NCBI GenBank assembly: GCA_041652635.1
Contig: JBAZGW010000014.1
Coordinates: 1 to 23,816, forward strand
Reading direction: 5' to 3'
From: Undivivens sp041652635
GTDB taxonomy: Bacteria; Omnitrophota; Gorgyraeia; Gygaellales; Profunditerraquicolaceae
Length of the DNA stretch: 23,816 nucleotides
Of the stretch, positions 15,300 through 22,340 are shown piece after piece. The first letter of the stretch is position 1, and the number at the start of each line of letters is the position of its first letter. Below the pieces are notes generated by a model that saw nothing but the letters and a program-made list of their open reading frames with translations, did no database searches and had not been told where the DNA came from. The position numbers were made by a program, and so were the translations under genes.

Positions 15300-16255
15300 T
15301 TCTTCCTTGAAGGCATAAAAGGATTACTCCCGGTGGATTCTTCCTGCGGAAGGGTGTATTTCTTGGTCTTTACCAGAACGCGATCATCGGCGGTGATACC
15401 GGAGACGATCTCCATATCCTTATCACCGGCAATACCGGTAACCACGCGGGCCTTCAAAGGCTCGGCTCCGTTATCCTGCTTCAATAACACGTACTGATAG
15501 CCGTTATCGTTCTGCAAAGCCTCCACCGGGATAAGCAGCGCTTTGTCGTTACTGCGGCTGATAAAATCCACACCGGCATTCATCCCGGAACGAAAGAACG
15601 CCGGGACGGACTCCGGCACCAGGTCCACCTTATAGATAGTGACGTTGTTGGAAGTCTCCGATTCGTAATAGATATGTTCCACAACGGCGTTGATCTTAAT
15701 GTCGGGATACGCGTCCAGAGAAACGATAGCCTTGGTATCCAGGGAGATCTTGCCGATATCGGTCTCATCCACCTGCGCCCGTATTATCAGCCTGTCGGAA
15801 AGAACGACCACGGCGTCCGAAGTGGTAACGGTTTGTCCGGGCTGCGTGGTGGCCACGATGACTTCCCCGTCGATCGGAGCCAGCAGCGGTATCGGCTTAT
15901 AAGCCTCCTGCCAATACTTAAGCGTTTGTTCGCCTTTCCCCCTGGCCGCGTCCAGCAAAGCCGCGCGCTCGGTAGAACTCATTAGCGCAAGGATCTGCCC
16001 GGTCTTGACCATCTCCCCCTCTTTGACCAGAATAGACTCTATACGCCCGGCGACAGGCGGCATTATTTCCAGGCGGTTCTTAGGCAATACAGTGCCGGTG
16101 CAGGAGATATATGTCTTGACTGGGCCGATAACGGGAGCGACTTCCTTCATCACAAAATCGTTTTTCTTTTCCTTACGGCCTGCCGCGAAAATGGCGCAGA
16201 ACACGGCAAGGATCACCACGACCAACACAAATATTTTAACTTTACTGATACGCAT
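15296..16255 (-). CDS. macA: MacA-like periplasmic adaptor (HlyD/RND membrane fusion protein)
   Basis: This 319-aa adaptor links MacB to the outer-membrane factor. It has an N-terminal membrane anchor (about residues 8-25) and no lipobox. The two lipoyl half-motifs (PPVAGRIESILVKEGEMVKTGQ and, after the hairpin, LLAPIDGEVIVATTQPGQTV) surround the helical hairpin, followed by beta-barrel and membrane-proximal domains. The hairpin (about residues 93-121) is only about 30 residues, far shorter than in E. coli MacA, so contact with the TolC-like tunnel may differ. It overlaps the outer-membrane gene by 14 nt and macB by 4 nt. The MacA name is inferred from the MacB partner. Confidence 0.85.
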   Translation of the reverse strand: MRISKVKIFVLVVVILAVFCAIFAAGRKEKKNDFVMKEVAPVIGPVKTYISCTGTVLPKNRLEIMPPVAGRIESILVKEGEMVKTGQILALMSSTERAALLDAARGKGEQTLKYWQEAYKPIPLLAPIDGEVIVATTQPGQTVTTSDAVVVLSDRLIIRAQVDETDIGKISLDTKAIVSLDAYPDIKINAVVEHIYYESETSNNVTIYKVDLVPESVPAFFRSGMNAGVDFISRSNDKALLIPVEALQNDNGYQYVLLKQDNGAEPLKARVVTGIAGDKDMEIVSGITADDRVLVKTKKYTLPQEESTGSNPFMPSRKK

Positions 16256-17498
16256 ATTCCAATGTCTCTCCTTTCGCCGCCACCCATGCCGCTTCTTTCA
16301 GCAAGGCGTTGGCTCTGACGTCAAGAAAAGTCTTTTTCGCCTGCACCAGATTATCTTCGATAATAGTCCAGTTATCGTAATCTATCAATCCAAGGGAATA
16401 CTGTGATTCGGCTATCTTTGAACGTTCTTCCACCGCCTCCAGGAACTTCTTCTGCACCCCCACAGTCTCACCGGCGTCCCTGAAAGCGGCCCACGCTTCC
16501 TGCAACGCCAACACTATAGAATCCCTGCCGCTGCGTTCGTCGGCCCGCGCCTGGTTCCAGACAGCCTTAGCCTGGCTGACTTCAGCGGACCTTAACCCGC
16601 CTTCGAATACCGGCAGCGATAAACTTACCCCGGCGTTCCATTGTTCGGTTTGCGGAGGCCAGCGGGAACCGCTTTTATTGGCGCCGGCATTCGCGGACAA
16701 CTGCGGGAAAAAATCAGCCTGCGCGGCTTTTACGTTAAAAGCCGCGGAGTTACTTAAAGAAGCGAGTCTCCGCAGAGAAGGATGCGACTTGGCAAGCTTC
16801 TCGAAATCAGGATTCTCCGTTCCGAAGTTCAGGGAGTCAAGATCACCGCTGACAACGATCTCGCGAAAACTCCCCGCGCCGATCTCTTTCAGCAGGCTGC
16901 GCCGCGCGACCTCCAGCGCGCGTTTATTCTGCGCTATCTCCAACTCCGCCTGCGCGAGATTAGCCTGGACGGTCAGGAAAGCGCCCCGGTGTTCTATCCC
17001 GGATTCATAGCGCAACGTGATCAATTCCAGATTACTGCGGCGGATCTGATAAATTTCTTCGGAGATCTTAAGCGCCTCCTGCGTTTTTAGCAGATTCAAA
17101 AAAGCCGTCCGCAAGGCCAAACGGACATTGGCGGACGTGTAGTTAAATCTGTATTTCGCGGCTTTAGTGTTCTCAAGAGCGGCCTTGAACTTCTCCGGGG
17201 TCTTCAACCCGTCGAATAGAAGCTGAGTTCCGGTCAACCCGTAACTGTAGGTATCCTGCGATTTGGAGGTGCCCGCCGCCAGGCTGGAATCCACCTGCGG
17301 CAGCATCCCGCTGAAGGAAATTTTCTCACCCGCCTCGTATTGCTTTACCGATTCGCGCGCGGAGATCAGATCCGGATGATTGACCGAAGCCTCCTTCACG
17401 CACGCCTCCCAGGTAAGTTCTTCCGCGTCCGCGGCAGACGCGGCGCAAAAGAATATGAACAACAGGACAGGCACGGATATTTTATTAATTTTGATCAT
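16242..17498 (-). CDS. TolC-family outer membrane efflux protein
   Basis: This 418-aa protein has a signal peptide (hydrophobic core about 9-22, cleavage near ASAADA) and two tandem outer-membrane efflux repeats. The first begins LTWEACVKEASVNHPDL; the second centres on HPSLRRLASLSN and NAGVSLSLPVFEGG. Long amphipathic helices in both repeats fit the periplasmic tunnel, and the length is normal for TolC relatives. It is the first gene of the efflux operon and overlaps macA. A TATAAT (17521-17516) lies just upstream, with A/T-rich sequence and only a weak AAGAAAG ribosome site. Confidence 0.9.
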   Translation of the reverse strand: MIKINKISVPVLLFIFFCAASAADAEELTWEACVKEASVNHPDLISARESVKQYEAGEKISFSGMLPQVDSSLAAGTSKSQDTYSYGLTGTQLLFDGLKTPEKFKAALENTKAAKYRFNYTSANVRLALRTAFLNLLKTQEALKISEEIYQIRRSNLELITLRYESGIEHRGAFLTVQANLAQAELEIAQNKRALEVARRSLLKEIGAGSFREIVVSGDLDSLNFGTENPDFEKLAKSHPSLRRLASLSNSAAFNVKAAQADFFPQLSANAGANKSGSRWPPQTEQWNAGVSLSLPVFEGGLRSAEVSQAKAVWNQARADERSGRDSIVLALQEAWAAFRDAGETVGVQKKFLEAVEERSKIAESQYSLGLIDYDNWTIIEDNLVQAKKTFLDVRANALLKEAAWVAAKGETLEYAYQ

Positions 17499-17515
17499 AA
17501 TTTAATACTTTCTTA

Positions 17516-17521
17516 ATTATA
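17516..17521 (-). promoter_or_regulatory. candidate -10 box for the efflux operon
   Basis: TATAAT on the minus strand lies 17 nt before the tolC-like ATG, in an A/T-rich stretch. The -35 position reads TTTCCC, a poor match, and the predicted leader would be only about 11 nt, so this is tentative. Confidence 0.3.
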
Positions 17522-17688
17522 ATTAGACAATATCCACAGGGAAAAAGTTACTTTCCCCGGTTCTTCCCGCAAGCTTTCCGGGATCTTGGCGTTTCAATTT
17601 GAATATTATAACCCATTAAAGCATAGAAGGAAATAAGTAATTAAAATACCTTAATTAAAATACCGGCAACGGCTATGGTAACGTGTTC

Positions 17689-17894
17689 GTATCGGTTTTC
17701 GGTTACGGTAACGTCAGAAAGCCGTAACCGTCCGCCATTGATGCGTTGGCGAGACTTCGTCCGCCATTGATGCGTTGGCGAGACTTCGTCCGCCATTGAT
17801 GCGTTGGCGAGACTTCGTCCGCCATTGATGCGTTGGCGAGACTTCGTTACCGATAGACGAAACGGGTATCGTGACCGTAACCGATAGACGATAC
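17689..17894. repeat. foldback element enclosing a tandem array
   Basis: A 25-base arm at 17689-17713 pairs with 17870-17894 at 21 of 25 positions. Nested inside is a perfect 9-base stem, CGGTTACGG (17700-17708) with CCGTAACCG (17722-17730). The 12-mer ACCGATAGACGA occurs at 17849-17860 and 17880-17891. This structure and the array inside it are the main content of the 509-nt noncoding gap 17499-18007. No ORF with coding signs was found there. Confidence 0.7.
17729..17844. repeat. four perfect 29-bp tandem repeats
   Basis: The 29-bp unit starts CGTCCGCCATTGATGCG and ends TTGGCGAGACTT. It is repeated four times without a mismatch at 17729, 17758, 17787 and 17816. Each unit contains CGCCA-N9-TGGCG, a 5-bp stem that could make a small hairpin. 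The copies are back to back with no spacers, so this is not a CRISPR array. Perfect identity suggests recent expansion or a collapsed or variable-number locus. Confidence 0.95.
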
Positions 17895-17944
17895 TAATAC
17901 CGGCATTCGGGAATTCTGCGCTCCGATTAAAAACTGGTTGGGTT

Positions 17945-17983
17945 CTAAAAAGTAACGAGGCATAAAGGATGGAATTTCTCGTC
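17945..17983 (-). terminator. weak candidate terminator after the hydrogenase operon
   Basis: On the minus strand a 6-base stem, GACGAG pairing with CTCGTT (one G-T pair), encloses a long loop and is followed by ACTTTTTAG. The stem is short and the loop is large, so terminator activity is uncertain. Confidence 0.2.
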
Positions 17984-18007
17984 CCTCATCGTTCTTCTAT
18001 CGTATAT

Positions 18008-19312
18008 CTATAACCCTATACCCAAATCAATCGGCACCCTGCCCAGGGATTTAAGAAGCTGCATAGTCCCTTCGACCTGCAGGGAGATATTCTCGGTGGA
18101 ATGCGCTCTGGAAGGATAGAGAGAATAAAGCGGCCTATAAGCAAGCGGAGTAAGATTAAGCATTAATGAATTAGCGCCGGCAAGCAAACCTTTTCTGCCG
18201 GCATCCGGGGTCAAGGTCTCGGCCGCGGTAGTCAGCAGTATCTTGGCTTCGGCAGGGGCCGCGATCCTGGCCAAAGCCAGAACTTTGAACAACTCATCTT
18301 CGGACGGAGCGCTTATTCCGGAAAGCGGAGTGCCCGGATGCGGCAGCACCGGCCCGAAGCTGAACATCTCGGCGTCCAACTCCGCGGCCAGATGAATATC
18401 GTTTATTATATCCTGGCGGGTCTGCCCCGGCAGGCCGATCAAACCGCCGGTGATGATCAGATAGCCCATCCGGTAAGCGGCCCGGATCTGTCGAACCCGG
18501 CTATCCAGTTCATATCCGGGGTGCAAAGAACGGTAAAGCGCGGGATTGGAAGTTTCGAAACGCATCAAAAGGCCGCGCGCCCCTGCGGAAAACAGTTTGG
18601 ATAAACCTTCCTCGCCTATTTCGCCGAAACTCACCAGCACCAACACGGCGTATTTTTCCTTAATAGCGCGGACCAATCCGGACAATTCTTCGATGTCCGC
18701 CTCCGTCTGTTCCCCGCTCTGCAACACGACCGCTTTAAAGCCGTGGCATTCCACAGCTTCCCCCACGCAGGAAAGCACCTCTTCTTTGGTCATCCGATAA
18801 CGCGAAAGCCGTTTGTTATGAGAGGATATGCCGCAATAAGCGCAGTTACGCGAGCAACGGTTGGATATCTCGAGTATGCCGTGCACGCAACAGGCGTTAC
18901 GGTGGTATTTCTGCCTCAAGAAATTACCGGACTTCAACAACATCCCGATCTGTTCAGTATCCCTCAGGCCGAGGAGATAAAGCATCTCTTCATTGCCCAG
19001 CTTCCGGCCGAGACAGGCTTTATCGAGAATATGATCCAGTTCCGGTACGCCGCTGGAACGGTTATCCGCGAGACGGGAATAGCGCAGATCCACTTCGTTA
19101 AGCTGCAGAAATAATTCGTGCCAGGTGGAAAGGATCTCCTGCGCTTGCGCGGGAGGGACTTTCTGGATGACATATCCTCCCTGGGCGTAGACATAATCCC
19201 CGGCCGCCAGCCCTGAAAGTTCATTGAAGGCTCTTTTCTGTTCTCCGAAATAATCTATGATCGCGGTCTTGCCGCTCAGTGAGACTACTTTACCGGGGAT
19301 GGCGTAACACAT
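18008..19312 (-). CDS. HypC-like / HydE-like radical SAM fusion protein, hydrogenase maturation
   Basis: This 434-aa protein combines two domains. Residues 1-70 match HypC, the small chaperone that carries the Fe(CN)2CO unit to [NiFe] hydrogenase: M1-C2 start, IPGKVVSLSGKTAIIDY, and the GDYV strand. Residues about 85-434 match HydE, the radical SAM maturase of [FeFe] hydrogenase: C153-x3-C157-x2-C160, then RYRMTKEEV, VVLQSGE, RFETSNP, GLPGQT, LPHPGTPL and GANSLMLNLTP. The usual HypC histidine in VHVGFA appears replaced by Q44 (AQGGYV). It follows hypA by 6 nt at the end of the Ech operon. A role in building the [NiFe] site is likely from context, but the chemistry is not known. HydF and HydG are not in the window. 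Confidence 0.88.
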   Translation of the reverse strand: MCYAIPGKVVSLSGKTAIIDYFGEQKRAFNELSGLAAGDYVYAQGGYVIQKVPPAQAQEILSTWHELFLQLNEVDLRYSRLADNRSSGVPELDHILDKACLGRKLGNEEMLYLLGLRDTEQIGMLLKSGNFLRQKYHRNACCVHGILEISNRCSRNCAYCGISSHNKRLSRYRMTKEEVLSCVGEAVECHGFKAVVLQSGEQTEADIEELSGLVRAIKEKYAVLVLVSFGEIGEEGLSKLFSAGARGLLMRFETSNPALYRSLHPGYELDSRVRQIRAAYRMGYLIITGGLIGLPGQTRQDIINDIHLAAELDAEMFSFGPVLPHPGTPLSGISAPSEDELFKVLALARIAAPAEAKILLTTAAETLTPDAGRKGLLAGANSLMLNLTPLAYRPLYSLYPSRAHSTENISLQVEGTMQLLKSLGRVPIDLGIGL

Positions 19313-19318
19313 TAATCT

Positions 19319-19663
19319 TTAAGACTCGATCTCGATATTCTCGACATAGAATTCTTTACCGGTGCGGTTCAAAAAACCCATACTGCAACAAAGAGGACAG
19401 TTCAGATCAGACCCTTTGCGTTCAAAATCATTGCCGCATTTACGACAGGTAAGTTTCTGGGGGACCGGCTTGAAAACAAGCTTCGCGCCGGCTGCCGCGG
19501 TGCCTTCGCTGAAATTCTCGAAATAAAGCCTGACGCACCCCTCGTCAAAACCGCACTGCTCGCCCATCGCCAGAGTCACCAGGGTAACTTTCTTGGCTCC
19601 GGCCGCGCCCGCCTTCTCCAGCACCTGCTTGACTATGGCCTCCACGATATGCGCTTCATGCAT
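19319..19663 (-). CDS. hypA: hydrogenase nickel incorporation protein
   Basis: HypA delivers nickel to the [NiFe] active site. The 114 aa begin MHE, with the nickel-binding H2 and E3. The zinc site is C73-x2-C76 and C89-x2-C92. The gene overlaps echF by 8 nt and precedes the HypC-HydE gene by 6 nt, so it is part of the hydrogenase transcript. Its GTPase partner HypB is not in the window and must be encoded elsewhere if used. Confidence 0.95.
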   Translation of the reverse strand: MHEAHIVEAIVKQVLEKAGAAGAKKVTLVTLAMGEQCGFDEGCVRLYFENFSEGTAAAGAKLVFKPVPQKLTCRKCGNDFERKGSDLNCPLCCSMGFLNRTGKEFYVENIEIES

Positions 19664-19994
19664 CGCCGTAAACTTCCTCTTCTTTCTTCACCGCCGGGGC
19701 AGCGTAACGATTATCCATAGAAAGGCACTTTTTGGGACAGATTTCCACGCAGTATCCGCAGGCTATGCAACGGTGACGGCTGATCTTCCATTTTTTCTGC
19801 GCCCTGTCCACCGTGATCGCCGCGCTGGGACATTTACGCTGGCACATCCCGCAAAAAATACAATCCTTTACCGCGATAGAAACGCTGCCGCGGGTGTTCT
19901 TATAATAACCGCGCGGCACAAAAGGATACCTGCGCGTGGCCGGTGCCGTGAAAATGTTCTTGATGATGGACGCTGTCATACGGAAAAAAGGCAT
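19656..19994 (-). CDS. echF: Ech-type hydrogenase, 2x[4Fe-4S] ferredoxin subunit (EchF/NuoI-like)
   Basis: This subunit passes electrons from ferredoxin toward the small subunit. Two complete [4Fe-4S] motifs are seen: C45, C48, C51, C55 (CIFCGMCQRKCP) and C76, C79, C82, C86 (CIACGYCVEICP). I place the start at 19994 (MPFFRM), just after the echE stop, giving 112 aa. A longer reading from 20021 would overlap echE and adds no conserved residues. The order after echE is as in known ech operons. A short acidic tail (KKEEEVYGDA) ends the protein. Confidence 0.9.
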   Translation of the reverse strand: MPFFRMTASIIKNIFTAPATRRYPFVPRGYYKNTRGSVSIAVKDCIFCGMCQRKCPSAAITVDRAQKKWKISRHRCIACGYCVEICPKKCLSMDNRYAAPAVKKEEEVYGDA

Positions 19995-19996
19995 AT

Positions 19997-21076
19997 TTAT
20001 CTTTCTGTGCAGCTGATGCACGGGTCGATGCTCAACACCAGCACCGGAACATCCGCCAGTTCATGCCCGGGCAGGATCTTCACCAAAGCCGGGATATTGG
20101 CGAAAGTCGGGGTCCTGACGCGCAGGCGTTTCAGGAATTTCCCGCCGTCGGCCTTGAAATAATAGACCACTTCCCCCCTCGGTTGTTCGGTGCGGGCGAA
20201 ATATTCCCCGTCAGGAAAACCGGAAACTTTATTCTCGATAGCGCCGTCCGGAATAGAACCGGCGGCCTGCCCGATGATATCTATAGACTGAAATATCTCC
20301 CGGATGCGCACGGAACAGCGCGAATAACAATCGCCTGCCGTCTCGACCACGGGAGCAAAATCCATCCGCGGGTAAGCGGCATAGCCGAGTTTGCGCATAT
20401 CCTGCGCCACTCCGGAAGCACGCGCAGTCGGCCCCACAGCTCCCAGCGTATAAGCTTCCTCCCTGCTGAGTTTTCCGACCCCGGAAAGCCTGTGTTTGAC
20501 CGAGGCGTCGCGCAGAAAAACATCCGCGATAGCGCGCACCCTCAGGACATAATCCTGAAGTTTAACGGTTATCGCCTTAAGGGAAGCGTTATCCACGTCC
20601 TTCCTTACCCCGCCCACCTTGCACGAACCGAAGATCACCCTACCGCCGGTGGTTTCCTCGATTATATCCAGCACCAGTTCCCGGATACGCCAGGACTCCA
20701 TAAATAACGACTCGAAACCGAAAGCGTCCGCCATCAGCCCCAGCCACAACAAATGGCTGTGCACCCTGGATAATTCCGACCAGATCACCCTCAGGTAAGA
20801 AGCCCTCTCCGGGACTTCTATCTTCATCAGTTTTTCTATGCCGAGGGAATAGGTCATCCCGTGGATAAAACTGCAGATGCCGCAGATACGCTCCGCGACA
20901 AAAACATATTCCTGGAAATCTTTTTTTTCGACCAGTTTCTCCAGCCCCCTGTGCACGAACCCCACGGAAGGAACGGCTTCCATCACTTTTTCGTCCTCGA
21001 CCACCAGGTCCAAATGTACCGGTTCCGGTAGAACAGGATGCTGCGGGCCGAAAGGTATAATTGTGCGTTTGGTCAT
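19997..21076 (-). CDS. echE: Ech-type [NiFe] hydrogenase large subunit (EchE/NuoD-like)
   Basis: This is the catalytic subunit that makes or splits H2. The 359 aa carry both nickel-binding motifs: R63-I-C65-G-I-C68 near the N-terminus and D351-P-C353-I-S-C356 at the C-terminus. Both cysteine pairs are intact, so this is a true hydrogenase rather than a complex I NuoD. The protein ends three residues after the last cysteine (TER), so there is no C-terminal extension of the kind removed by a maturation protease in HycE. It overlaps echD by 4 nt (ATGA). The set resembles group 4 energy-converting hydrogenases. Confidence 0.95.
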   Translation of the reverse strand: MTKRTIIPFGPQHPVLPEPVHLDLVVEDEKVMEAVPSVGFVHRGLEKLVEKKDFQEYVFVAERICGICSFIHGMTYSLGIEKLMKIEVPERASYLRVIWSELSRVHSHLLWLGLMADAFGFESLFMESWRIRELVLDIIEETTGGRVIFGSCKVGGVRKDVDNASLKAITVKLQDYVLRVRAIADVFLRDASVKHRLSGVGKLSREEAYTLGAVGPTARASGVAQDMRKLGYAAYPRMDFAPVVETAGDCYSRCSVRIREIFQSIDIIGQAAGSIPDGAIENKVSGFPDGEYFARTEQPRGEVVYYFKADGGKFLKRLRVRTPTFANIPALVKILPGHELADVPVLVLSIDPCISCTER

Positions 21077-21426
21077 TTATTCTCCCCAAAAGGGTGCTTC
21101 ACCGAAGTACGGTAAAACTTGCCCTGATAATCCACGGCAATGCCTTTGATCGCGATCCCGAAAAGGTCGCTGATCTCGTTCTCATAAAGGAACGCGCTCC
21201 AGTATATTCCGCTGATACTTTTCAATTCCGCGCCCTGTAAAGGAAGGATTATTTTAATATTGTGGAACCGGTAATCCTTGTCGAAAGAATAATTGACCTC
21301 GAAAGCGGTCTCCGTTTTTGTGGCGCCGACCTGCGCCAGCCGCCAGCCTTCCTCTTTCATACCGCGCACCCGCGAGAAAAGATCCTCTTCACCGCCGACA
21401 GTCAAAAACACCTGTTCTTCTTTCAT
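21073..21426 (-). CDS. echD: Ech-type hydrogenase subunit (EchD/NuoC-like)
   Basis: This 117-aa hydrophilic subunit is related to the 30-kDa complex I subunit NuoC. The typical C-terminal part is visible: SISGIYWSAFLYENEISDLFGI followed by a short Tyr-containing segment and a RTSVKHPFG-like end. It has no cofactor motif; the family serves as a structural part of the peripheral arm. It overlaps both neighbours by 4 nt. The length is normal for EchD. Confidence 0.85.
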   Translation of the reverse strand: MKEEQVFLTVGGEEDLFSRVRGMKEEGWRLAQVGATKTETAFEVNYSFDKDYRFHNIKIILPLQGAELKSISGIYWSAFLYENEISDLFGIAIKGIAVDYQGKFYRTSVKHPFGENK

Positions 21427-22337
21427 ACATCTTCCTTCTTCCCGGGTTTCTCCAGGTAAATACGGTCCCTTTTATCAGACACCTTGGCGCTCTTAAACGG
21501 CTTGTAGCCGAGCTGTTTGTAAAAAAAGATGTTCCTCTTGCTCTTATGCCCGGTAAACACCTCGTAACCGCTGGCTCCGGAAAATTCCGCCTCCACCGCG
21601 CACATCAATTTCCTGCCTATGCCTAAATTCTGATATGTCGGATGCACCACCAGCCTGCCGATACGCAGGACCTCCTCATCCAAACAGGCCCGCACCGAAC
21701 CGACGATGCGGCCGTCCATGATCGCTTTCAAAAAAAGCTTGCTCTTAAAATCGCCCTTTAACTCATCCAGCGTCTGCTTCAGGGGAGACAAATTGAAATC
21801 ATTGTATATTTCCGCTTCGCTCTGGAAAGCCAGTTTCTGCAAAACGAGGATCTGTTCCGCGTCCTCTATCCCGGCAACGCTTATCTCCAGATGCTCCAGG
21901 CCGGCGGACATTGATTTGAATTTACTGCGTTTCTCAGCCAGCACTCCCAGTGCCTTTACGGCCCCGTCTATGATCGCTTCCGGCCTGGCCGCGCACCCGG
22001 GAACGTATACATCCACAGGCAATACCCTGTCCACTCCGCCCGCGACGTTATAACATTCGCTGAATATACCGCCGCTGGAGGCGCAAGCGCCTACCGCGAC
22101 CACCACCTTGGGATCCGGCATCTGCGCGTATATATTCTGAATGACTTCCTTATTCTGCTCATTAACAGAACCGGTGATCACCAGTATATCGGCGTGCTTG
22201 GGATTTCCGGTATTGATCATGCCGAAACGTTCCACGTCGTAAACGGGAGTCAGGCAAGCAAGCACTTCTATATCGCAACCGTTACAGCTGGAAGCATCAT
22301 AATGTATTATCCACGGAGATTTATTAAAATAAGGCAT
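21423..22337 (-). CDS. echC: Ech-type hydrogenase small subunit fused to a GNAT acetyltransferase domain
   Basis: Residues 1-140 are a normal EchC/NuoB-like small subunit with proximal [4Fe-4S] ligands C18, C21, C85 and C115 (SCNGCDIE, GACASSGG, VPGCAARPE). Residues about 148-304 form a GNAT N-acetyltransferase domain with the acetyl-CoA-binding segment LVVHPTYQNLGIGRKL (Q236-G241) and the usual C-terminal FFYKQLGYKPF. The frame is continuous over 304 aa, about twice the usual small-subunit length. An internal ATG near residue 143 could start a separate GNAT product, but no strong ribosome site was seen. The gene lies in its usual place between echB and echD. What the GNAT domain acetylates is unknown. 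Confidence 0.9.
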   Translation of the reverse strand: MPYFNKSPWIIHYDASSCNGCDIEVLACLTPVYDVERFGMINTGNPKHADILVITGSVNEQNKEVIQNIYAQMPDPKVVVAVGACASSGGIFSECYNVAGGVDRVLPVDVYVPGCAARPEAIIDGAVKALGVLAEKRSKFKSMSAGLEHLEISVAGIEDAEQILVLQKLAFQSEAEIYNDFNLSPLKQTLDELKGDFKSKLFLKAIMDGRIVGSVRACLDEEVLRIGRLVVHPTYQNLGIGRKLMCAVEAEFSGASGYEVFTGHKSKRNIFFYKQLGYKPFKSAKVSDKRDRIYLEKPGKKEDV

Positions 22338-22340
22338 ATT

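Noticed and set aside
17729..17844. CRISPR array
   Set aside because: The 29-bp units are directly adjacent with no spacers, and no cas gene is present.
18008..19312. Biotin synthase or PylB-like radical SAM instead of HydE
   Set aside because: The RYRMT, LQSGE, GLPGQT, PHPGTPL and GAN-x-N-x-TP segments follow HydE closely, and a HypC domain is attached.
19997..21076. Complex I NuoD instead of a hydrogenase large subunit
   Set aside because: Both CxxC nickel motifs are intact, and hypA and another maturation gene follow.
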